Origin: Scilla litardierei
Lineage: Eukaryota; Streptophyta; Magnoliopsida; Asparagales; Asparagaceae
Length of the DNA: 64,000 nucleotides
Direction of reading: 5' to 3'
NCBI GenBank assembly: GCA_030789695.1
Contig: CM061135.1
Span: 107,145,262-107,209,261 of the forward strand
Shown here: positions 56,350 to 64,000 of the stretch, in pieces
How the letters are laid out: every line of letters starts with the position of its first letter
How positions within the stretch are numbered: the stretch's first letter is position 1
Program-made: the position numbers and the translations under genes
The notes under the pieces: model-generated
Told to the model about the DNA's origin: nothing
The model's database searches: none
The model's input: only the letters and a program-made list of their open reading frames with translations

Positions 56350-57913
56350 TGACGTGCGTTTATATTTTATATATTTATGCACGTCTTCTCCGTGATTTTC
56401 CGTCGTTCTTCGGTGTTTCGTATCCATTCTCTTGTGATTTTTAGTTTTCTTTCACTTTCTTTGTGTTTTTGTGCCATTGCAGAAGATTACCAGCACTGGG
56501 GACATATAAATCAGATATCATGAGTCTCCGAAGCAACAGGAGGCGTCGCACGAGAACCTGAGGGCCAAACGTCTAAGAATACCACATATCAGTCCTCAAT
56601 CGATCGAGTGGACAGACCCACCCGATCAGTTTGTGCGCACGTATCCGACCCGATCTGAAGCAGCAGTGAAGAAGACCTCACCCGATTGGTTTAGTGATCG
56701 GGTGGATGCCGCAGTCTTCTCTGTCTTTTGGAGATGAATTCCAACGATTGTGTGAAATGTCACCCGATCGGTTCATCTGTAGCCGAAGTTCCCTCAGCTC
56801 ACGAACCGATGTCTCACCCAATCGATTCAGCGATGGGGTGAAGTATATGAAACACTGAATACCAAGTCGACGGACGTCTCACCCAATCGGTTGATGTTTC
56901 AACCGATCGGGTGAGCGTTAAATTTTGTCTTCTTCCGGGAATATTCCCTGGCATCTTGCCAGATTGTATATAAACCCCTAGGTTTTCCCAGAAACGAGGA
57001 TCCCCGGTTTTTAACAGGTTTTTAGGGATTTGGGCAGCTCCTAATTAATTTTGTCTTGTAAGTTCTCCGATCGTCTTGAGACTTTAATATTGCTTTAATA
57101 CTATTGTTTGCTCTACTATTCATTGCTTGATCTTAATTTTGATGGCTGAAATGTGTTGCATTGAATCTTTTCTAATGTTTAGCGAGTAGTTTCCTAATCT
57201 GGGACATTGGTGGAAGCCCCTTCGTTGGTTCTCCCTAGAACGACCATAGGATTAGGGTTTCGATAGGATTTAGGGATTTAGATGGTTACACTGGGTGTTT
57301 TATTTTCATTGGCGGGAGAAAGACCGCCTCTGACCATCGGGCCAAGGGGAAATAAAACGGAAGTTTGATTCCCTAGCCACAGCTCACACCCCTAGAGTAG
57401 ACATTGATTCCTAGTGCGTGGGAACGGCAGGATGAAATGTCGGGAGCAATTGTTGTGAGCTTAGTGCTCCCGTAGTCGGTCGGTGTTAATGGTCATGGGA
57501 ATGCCCACCGTCCGAACCCGGGTAGACCTAGCGTGTCATCCTGGGCATTGACCGGAATATCGGGCCCATGGGACACTAGGTATTACTTCTAGAGGCAACG
57601 TCTCACCACTAAACCCTAGAATCCGATCGTATTCCTATCCGTCAGTCGCAATAGAGAGAACACACGATAGGGTGGAAACCAAGGTCATGGGTTACTTTTT
57701 ATATCCTATACCTCTCCGTAGTTCTAATTAGTGACAACCACCAAGTGATAGGGCTAGCTCACCCACCGGGTGATCCGGTTCCTACTTGACAACAAGCACA
57801 ACACACGCCTCCCTGAGTTCGACCCCCAAGCCACACTACAACACCGTGTGCTTGTGGTTACAAATATTTAATTCTGGTATCCCATGTATGTACGCAAAAC
57901 TGAGGGGACGGCA
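56350..57913 (+). repeat. Element B right LTR
   Basis: It starts TGACGTGCG and ends GACGGCA. The palindrome cluster spans about 56590-56925 and the TATA box TATATAAA is at 56967-56974. It is followed by ggaga, the right copy of the target duplication. Confidence 0.9.
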
Positions 57914-58308
57914 GGAGACGACGAGATATTATTTTTTACTTAGTTATGCTTTTTCTATTCCACTATTGTGCTGATGCTTTTTGCAGATTCTCTTTCTCTA
58001 TGCATGAACACATGATCAAGGGTACTGACAGAACAATATTATTCGATCTTGAGATCGAGTACACCGCAAGGAAGCTTAGAGCAGAGAAGAGACATTTCTA
58101 CATGAAGATAAAATGGCGGCAGAAAATAATCAACCGAGGAACATCAGACTTATTTCTATCAGAGACAGACTTACTCCGAATAACTCTGCCACTTCATCCA
58201 TTCTTATGCCATAGTTTCCGCCGGCTAAAAACTTTGAGCTAAAGACAGTGTTAGTTATGCTGATGCAACAAGATCCTTTCCGTGGGAATGCGCATGAGAA
58301 CCCGCATT
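57914..58308 (+). pseudogene. Element A gag, N-terminal part, cut by element G
   Basis: The first 200 bp are leader. The ATG at 58113 opens MAAENNQPRNIRLISIRD, an acidic/polar Athila gag start. After an in-frame stop at 58212 the conserved block PAKNFELKTVLVMLMQQDPF follows, homologous to the NFELxPSLVxxxQQDQF block of B and C gag. It breaks off at 58308, where the LTR of G begins. It belongs to A because B's right flank leads straight into it. Confidence 0.7.
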
Positions 58309-60038
58309 TGTTGAGTATTGGACTCCCCGGATTTGGTTTTGGATGATGAGCAAACATAAATATATCATGAACTAACAGTTTGTGAGCGCAGTTATGGAGA
58401 TCGTCGCCAAAATACCACGTACAACAAAAGCGACGTCTCAAGACTTCTCAATATGCGTGATCGTGTGCCTGGAGCTTCGTTGAAGCTCCTTGAAGCTCAA
58501 GGAGCAATATTGAAGTCAAGAGGAATAAAGATTGAAGCTTTGAAGACGGCTCGTAAGGTTTATTTTATAGTCTTCTAGCTTCATAGATTAGAATGTTAAG
58601 CCTTGAGTAGGACTTACCTTATAACCTTCATTTCGCTCATATCTTAGAGCTAGGATTATCATAGAAGCCATTAGAAACTTTCCCGAAGCCTATCGCTTCT
58701 TCCCTCGGCTTCTAGTGCATCTTAGTTGGTTCAAGTAGAGTCACCAACCGACTAGATGACGATCTAGTCGGTCGACAACTCTTCATGAACCGACTAGATG
58801 TCCTAACTCATTTCAGCTCAGCCATGTCGATCAATTAGTCGGTCAAAGAAGGTTCACCGACCGACTAGATGACGATCTAGTCGGTTAGGAATCCTTCTCA
58901 GACCGACTAGTTGAGCTTGCCTCTGTATAGCCTGAGTTACTGTTTACAGTTAGTCGGTCCAAGAACATTCATCGACCGACTAGTTGTGAAACTAGTCGGT
59001 CATCATTTGTTCTTAGACCGACTAGTGTAACTTGTATTCAGCTTCGTGCATTTCACTCTTAGTCGGTCAAAGAACACTCATTGACCGACTAGTTGGCAAA
59101 CTAGTCGGTTGGCAAGTCTTCTTAGACCGACTAGTTCATGTTGCCTGGAAATCTCTCTTTTGGCTGTCGAGCTGTTAGTCGGTCCATGTTGAATCACCGA
59201 CCGACTAGTTGATGAACTAGTCGGTCAGTGATCCTTCTTAGACCGACTAGTCTGCTTCAGATTTAGATCCGTTGGAGTTTTGAAAGCGACGTTTCTCTCT
59301 CTCTTTTCTCTTGATCCTTTAAATACCTGAAGGGGTTATTTCATAGGATCCAAGGCTGCTATTTCAGAGTTCTATTGATTCAAAGAGAAGCTCCTAACTC
59401 TCATCTTCAAGCTCTCCCATTATCAAGAATCTCTCCCTCACTCTCATTCCTCTAGAGAGATTCATTGGTTGTGAGCCTTCCAAGCCAAGGGCTTGATTCT
59501 AGGTCATCCATCTCATCCCTAGGCTTCCATTGCTGGTCATCTTCTTGAAGCTAGGGTTTGGTGACTCTTCCTCCATCAAAATCCTCTTTGCCCTAATTTG
59601 GTAAGAAATCTCAAGGCATAGGTATTTTGTTGGTAAGCATTTCATTTCAGTTATATTTGAATTGTATACTCTCGGTTGTGAGAGGTTTTGCGTGATCCCG
59701 GGTTGTAGGAGTCACGGTCATCGATTGTAGGTCGATTGCACTTGTGAGGTTTTCGCAAGTGTTCATATTGGAAATCTTGAGTTAGGGTTTCTAACTCAAG
59801 TATCTGGAAGGGATCCGGGTGGTTGGGACGTAGGATCACCGGGAACAAGTCAGGGAGACTTGGGTGGATCCGAACCCATTAAACCATTTGTTTGCGTTTG
59901 CATTTATTCTTGTTGATCGTTGTTATTCCGCATTGTTGTTTGTTAATTGCACTAATTAGGAATAACTCTCCCTATTATTTTAAAAGTACTATTCACCCCC
60001 CCTCTAGTACATGTGCAGTAACTTCCCAGGGCACTACA
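58309..60038 (+). repeat. Element G 5' LTR
   Basis: It starts TGTTGAGTATTGG and ends GGGCACTACA. The AGTCGGTC/GACCGACT array lies at 58750-59250, and the TATA-like TTTAAATA is at 59318-59325. A 10-bp unit (ttgaagctcc) is duplicated near 58490 compared with the 3' LTR. Downstream of the TATA the sequence is pyrimidine-rich. Confidence 0.93.
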
Positions 60039-60040
60039 AT

Positions 60041-60053
60041 TGGTATCAGAGCC
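60041..60053 (+). other. Element G primer binding site (tRNA-iMet)
   Basis: TGGTATCAGAGCC is exact and two bases behind the LTR. Confidence 0.93.
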
Positions 60054-60088
60054 AAGTTCAAAGCTACACATAGCCAAAGTTCAAAGCT

Positions 60089-62446
60089 ATGACGAACAAC
60101 GACTACAACTTCTTCAAGAACCGCGATGGAGCTTCTTCAGTTATGGAAGGACTATCCTCAGTCAGGCCTCCACACTTCAACGGTACCAACTATGGGTACT
60201 GGAAATGCCGGATGCAAATTTTCCTCCGGAGCGCTTCACTATGGAGAGCCACCATGACGGAGTATGTCGAGCCTTCCGAAGAATATTTTGCGAAGTGGAC
60301 TCCCGCGGAGGTCGCCGCGGAAGTAGCAAATGCCAAGGCAATGAATGCCTTGAATTGTGCGTTGGAGCCCGAGGACTTCAACAAGATATGCACATGTAAG
60401 AGTGCATATCAAATATGGAACCAACTCCTCATATTGCACGAAGGATCGAGTATGGTAAAAGATTCTAAACTCGTCGTTGCTAATAAAGAATTTGAGTTGT
60501 TTCATATGGAGCAGGGCGAAACCATGAAGGAATATTACGCTCGCTTCGTGGATATATCAAACGACTTGGAAGCTCTTGGGAAGGTCTATACCCAAAAGGA
60601 GAAAGTCGCGAAGATTATCGACGGTCTTCCATCATGTTGGGAAAAGCGTACCTTCGCCATCGAGGAAGGTAATGACATGAATAAATATACCGTCGTACAA
60701 CTAATGGGTACCTTGTTGTCTTACGAGGTACTCAAGGATAGTAAGATCCGAATGAAGGAAAAGATGAAAGCATACTTGAAGCAAGATGAGCCAAAGAAAA
60801 AGACGATTGCCTTCAAGGCCGCTCCATCTACCGATGATGAAGAATCGGAAGACGAATTGGACATGGAATCCATTGCCCGTATGGCAAGGAAGTTCGATCG
60901 ATTCCTCCGAGAAGGTATATCTTTGAATAAATCTAAAGTTAGTTCGACTAATGCTTCTACTCCCGTGTGTTATAAATGCAACAAGCCAGGACACATCAAA
61001 CCGGATTGTCCTCTCTACAAACACAAGGAGAAGGGGAAAGCATCGAAGTACGACAAGTCAAGAAAGTACAAGAAAGGACTTGTTGGCACATTCACCGACT
61101 CCAAAGAGGATTCCTCAAGTGGAGAGTCGGATGATGGAAGAGTGGAGAAAGCAAAACTTTGCTTCATGGCTAATGAGGCAAAAGATCGAAAGTCCTCCTT
61201 CGATGATAGCGAGGATGAAAGCGAGGATGGTAGCGAGAATGAAAGCGGAGAACCTACTATTGATGAAATGAGGTTAGCAAACCAAGAAATTTGGTCTAAA
61301 TTTACTAAGTTAGTAGATAGATATAATAAGACCAAAGATGAACTTGTTAGCCTCCAAACCTCTCCTAAGTCTACCATCACCAACAATGACACCATTGTTG
61401 AGACACTCGCCAATGAGAAAGCAAGTTTGCTTACTCATAATGGCTTGTTGAGAAATGAGGTGAAGAACCTCAAATCTCAACTTGAGCATGTTCTTGTTGA
61501 GGATTCGGATGAACATGTGATAGCGGATTTGACGTCTCAAAACTCAACTTTGAGTATTGAGAATAAGAATCTCAAATCACGTGTTTATGCACTCACATCG
61601 CAAGTATCCACTTTGGATGCTTCTTTGCATTCTCTCAAAGAGAAGTATGAGTGCACGTTAGGCCGTATCAATGATTTCAATAAAGGTAAGGGCCATTTGG
61701 ATAATATCCTAAATGACTTACTTCCGGCCAAACACCACATTGGCTTGGGGTATAAGATGGGAGACTCATCCAAATCGCCTACCACCTTTGTTATGCCGAC
61801 ATCCGATGCCTCGACGAGTGGGAGCAAACACCCCATTGGTAGTTCTCCTACCAATAGTGCTTCCACTTCGCACACACCCCCGATTGGAAAGAAACCCACT
61901 TTGGGTAGACCTCCAAAGAGGGGTCATGCATTTTTGTACTCACATGCTATGCCACGTAGGAACACACATCCTACTCCACCGGTGCATGCAAATATTAATG
62001 ATGATTTTTATGCTCCGCACCCACGAGCACGTGCTAACACTCATATGAGACACCCACGTGCACGTAATCATGCTCATGCACATCCTAATGCTTATGTTCA
62101 AACATCTCATCAACATGTGCATGCCTACTCTCATAATCATCCTCATGCATACACACCTCATGCTTATCCACGTATGTATGCTACACCACATCTTGGATCT
62201 CATGCTCATCATAATGCTATTGCTAGATCACATGCTCCTAGGCCACATGCACCACATAGAAATCAACCTTTTGTGCATGCAACCACTAGGAAGAGGATTC
62301 CCAAAATGTACACTATTTGGGGTCCCAAGAACACTAGCGATGATGCTATGAATGTTTATGTGAAATCATATATTAATGATGTTATTTTGAATGATGATTA
62401 TGTTAGGAAGTCAAGTTCATCTTGGACTTGGTTTCCGAAGGGTTAG
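60089..62446 (+). CDS. gag: SIRE-like Gag with coiled coil and histidine-rich tail, intact
   Basis: This 785-codon frame has no stop. The start at 60089 is the first ATG behind the primer site. Residues 25-230 form the copia gag domain (PPHFNGTNYGYWKCRM..., EYYARFVDISND). The CCHC knuckle CYKCNKPGHIKPDC is at about 294-307. An acidic serine-rich segment (about 335-400) precedes a long coiled-coil-like segment (about 400-545). A tail at about 625-735 is very rich in His, Pro, Ala and Tyr (repeats like HAHPNAY, HPHAYTPHAY), which I do not recognise as a domain; it might bind metal or nucleic acid. Gag builds the particle in the cytoplasm. No protease, integrase or reverse transcriptase follows, so other elements must supply them. 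Confidence 0.93.
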   Translation: MTNNDYNFFKNRDGASSVMEGLSSVRPPHFNGTNYGYWKCRMQIFLRSASLWRATMTEYVEPSEEYFAKWTPAEVAAEVANAKAMNALNCALEPEDFNKICTCKSAYQIWNQLLILHEGSSMVKDSKLVVANKEFELFHMEQGETMKEYYARFVDISNDLEALGKVYTQKEKVAKIIDGLPSCWEKRTFAIEEGNDMNKYTVVQLMGTLLSYEVLKDSKIRMKEKMKAYLKQDEPKKKTIAFKAAPSTDDEESEDELDMESIARMARKFDRFLREGISLNKSKVSSTNASTPVCYKCNKPGHIKPDCPLYKHKEKGKASKYDKSRKYKKGLVGTFTDSKEDSSSGESDDGRVEKAKLCFMANEAKDRKSSFDDSEDESEDGSENESGEPTIDEMRLANQEIWSKFTKLVDRYNKTKDELVSLQTSPKSTITNNDTIVETLANEKASLLTHNGLLRNEVKNLKSQLEHVLVEDSDEHVIADLTSQNSTLSIENKNLKSRVYALTSQVSTLDASLHSLKEKYECTLGRINDFNKGKGHLDNILNDLLPAKHHIGLGYKMGDSSKSPTTFVMPTSDASTSGSKHPIGSSPTNSASTSHTPPIGKKPTLGRPPKRGHAFLYSHAMPRRNTHPTPPVHANINDDFYAPHPRARANTHMRHPRARNHAHAHPNAYVQTSHQHVHAYSHNHPHAYTPHAYPRMYATPHLGSHAHHNAIARSHAPRPHAPHRNQPFVHATTRKRIPKMYTIWGPKNTSDDAMNVYVKSYINDVILNDDYVRKSSSSWTWFPKG

Positions 62447-63716
62447 TTCCTTTAACCTTTCAATGCTTGGTACCATGAGCTTATGATCATGTTATGGGTA
62501 CCAAGGCATTTGTTTATAAAATTGATTTTGATTACATTAACTTATGGGTTACAATTATTTTAATTTCGTATTTCAAATTTGTTGTCTAACCCATTGGATC
62601 CAAAAGGGTTTTTGGATACCAAAATGAAGTTTTCTAGGTTCAATCCACCGTGGGATACCAACCCTACCAACTCCTCGATTTGCGAAGACTTTCATTCAAA
62701 CGGAGTTGATGGTGCTTAGGTAATGCACCAATGTATGGGGGAGCTTAATGTTGTAAGTATAATATTACATTTGGTATCCATGAGGGTTGAATGCATGCTT
62801 GGTTAAAATCTATTTCTTTACATTGGTATCATTTTGTTTCTCCTAGCATGATAGAAGTGTGAATGCTATAAGTGCTTTGAAATCCATATCTATTTTTGGC
62901 ATGACATGTTCTTAAAAATTATTATGATGATTTTCGTATTACTTTTATCACCTTGACACTTCTCATCGCACACTTCACTTAGTTTTGCTGTGCTTTTACT
63001 TTATGTTCATTTTCGATCGATATTGTGTCATTTGATATTCTATGATGTGCACCACTCTTCTGATGGTTCATTCCTTTGTGCACATTTTATGTATGTCTCT
63101 GATATTGATTTCGTCGCTCGCCGATTTATTTTGAATCAATAGCTTTAGTTGTATGAAAACATAGAATTGTTTTCCATGCACTAAAATAGCTATAAATGTT
63201 GATATTGGAGAGTAAATTCATTTCTTCAATAAGTGAATTTACATTTGATATTTTGATGATTTTAATTTTTCGATTTTCGACTATGGTCTCATTGACACGC
63301 TTTGATTTTATTCGAAGTTTATTTTGGTGTCATATGAAACGTGGTCGTATTCTTAGACTCCCATGCTTAATGAATTATTTGGACATGATTTATTCTTATT
63401 GGCTTCCTCCCGCTCTTTTTGGATTATGCCAAAGGGGGAGATATATAATAATGGCATGTGCTAAATGATAATTTACCATGAATCTAATTTGATATTTTAG
63501 ATTCAGGGGGGAGTTAAGATATAAAAATGTATTACAAATCCTAAATCTCAAATATTGGATTTGAATTTTTACTTTCCTCGTCTGCTTGATGTATGTACTT
63601 ATTATTTCATATGGAACTAATGTGTCATCAATGCAGGGGGAGTAAGTATATTTCATTTAGCACATTATTTTTTATTATTATATATGTTGGTTTGTCATCA
63701 CCAAAAAGGGGGAATA
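62447..63716 (+). other. Element G 3' non-coding region with repeated polypurine tracts
   Basis: There is no pol and no other reading frame of note. Polypurine-like tracts of the type AGGGGGAG occur near 62736, 63431, 63507, 63635 and 63700-63716; the last one touches the 3' LTR. SIRE-lineage elements are known for such repeated tracts. Confidence 0.75.
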
Positions 63717-64000
63717 TGTTGAGTATTGGACTCCCCGGATTTGGTTTTGGATGATGAGCAAACATAAATATATCATGAACTAACAGTTTGTGAGCGCAGT
63801 TATGGAGATCGTCGCCAAAATACCACGTACAACAAAAGCGACGTCTCAAGACTTCTCAATATGCGTGATCGTGTGCCTGGAGCTTCGTTGAAGCTCAAGG
63901 AGCAATATTGAAGTCAAGAGGAATAAAGATTGAAGCTTTGAAGACGGCTCGTAAGGTTTATTTTATAATCTTCTAGCTTCATAGATTAGAATGTTAAGCC
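63717..64000 (+). repeat. Element G 3' LTR, first 284 bp
   Basis: It aligns with the start of the 5' LTR at 58309 with one base change (g to a) and one 10-bp indel. The rest and the right target duplication lie outside the window; the left flank is gcatt (58304-58308). Confidence 0.93.

Larger units (their letters stand above)
17184..57913 (+). mobile_element. Element B: non-autonomous Athila-like element, interrupted by C, F and a MITE
   Basis: The two LTRs are 17184-18748 and 56350-57913 (1565 and 1564 bp), and they resemble each other more than those of C, for example around the TATA box. The flanks are ggagg and ggaga, an imperfect 5-bp target duplication. Without insertions the internal part is 18749-19321, 41334-43525 and 51365-56349, about 7.7 kb. 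It holds a tRNA-Asp primer site, gag-protease, a second promoter-like block, ORF2 and a polypurine tract. No reverse transcriptase, RNase H or integrase is present. The 5-bp duplications around C and F prove that these entered B later. Confidence 0.85.
58309..64000 (+). mobile_element. Element G: SIRE-like copia element with gag but no pol, runs off the window
   Basis: The 5' LTR is 58309-60038 (1730 bp) and the 3' LTR begins at 63717. The tRNA-iMet primer site is at 60041. The internal part is only 3.7 kb and contains one intact gag frame and then 1.27 kb without coding sequence. The PPT 'caaaaagggggaata' before the 3' LTR and the long gag with coiled coil are features of the SIRE/Maximus lineage. 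Over the visible 284 bp the LTRs differ by one substitution and one 10-bp indel, so it is young. It looks like a TR-GAG type non-autonomous element. Confidence 0.9.

Noticed and set aside
58730..59260. Regularly spaced short palindromic repeats that look like a CRISPR array
   Set aside because: The repeats are 8-10 bp, spacing varies, the spacers are themselves repeated, and they lie in LTRs of plant retrotransposons with no cas genes.

Overview
The window is plant nuclear DNA made almost entirely of nested LTR retrotransposons. The evidence is Athila-type Ty3 elements with tRNA-Asp primer sites, a Tekay/Del-type chromovirus with a chromodomain, Ty1/copia elements with tRNA-iMet primer sites, a SIRE/Maximus-like gag, a solo LTR and a hairpin MITE. 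I found no host gene, tRNA, rRNA or CRISPR array. The species cannot be told; an angiosperm with a repeat-rich, heterochromatin-like region fits.

Layout. 1-7722: decayed pieces of several Athila-like LTRs and gags (called J, X and H here). 7723-15261: a broken copia element (copia-1) with a 5'-truncated left LTR. 15411-17181: LTR and primer site of Athila-like element A. 17184-57913: element B, inserted just behind A's primer site (imperfect 5-bp duplication ggagg/ggaga). 19322-41328: element C, same family as B, inserted in B's gag with an exact duplication (attgt). 26123-35639: chromovirus D (minus strand) inserted in C's ORF2 (ctacc). 38717-41037: solo LTR E in C's right LTR (gtatt). 43526-51359: copia element F (minus strand, same family as copia-1) in B's gag tail (agaca/ggaca). 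55067-55451: a MITE hairpin in B's 3' region. 57914-58308: A's gag resumes. From 58309 to beyond the window: G, a young SIRE-like element with an intact 785-codon gag but no pol. Order of events: A, then B, then C and F, then D and E; G independently entered A.

How the parts work together. D is the only element with nearly complete coding capacity: one gag-pol frame split by two candidate GT-AG introns and spoiled by one stop codon. B and C share one plan (LTR, tRNA-Asp primer site, gag-protease, a second promoter-like block, ORF2, polypurine tract, LTR) and both lack reverse transcriptase, RNase H and integrase, so they look like a non-autonomous family. G also lacks pol and would need an autonomous partner.

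Most striking signal. LTRs of several families carry clusters of a short palindrome upstream of a TATA box. In the Athila-like families it fits one degenerate 12-mer, ACNCGRYCGNGT, with a family-specific version each (ACACGGCCGTGT, ACTCGACCGAGT, ACCCGATCGGGT), often in pairs about 20 bp apart. B and C carry a second cluster plus TATA box inside the element, ahead of ORF2. The unrelated chromovirus D and SIRE-like G share a different module built on AGTCGGTC/GACCGACT with matching flanks. All alignments, repeat boundaries and counts were made by eye.
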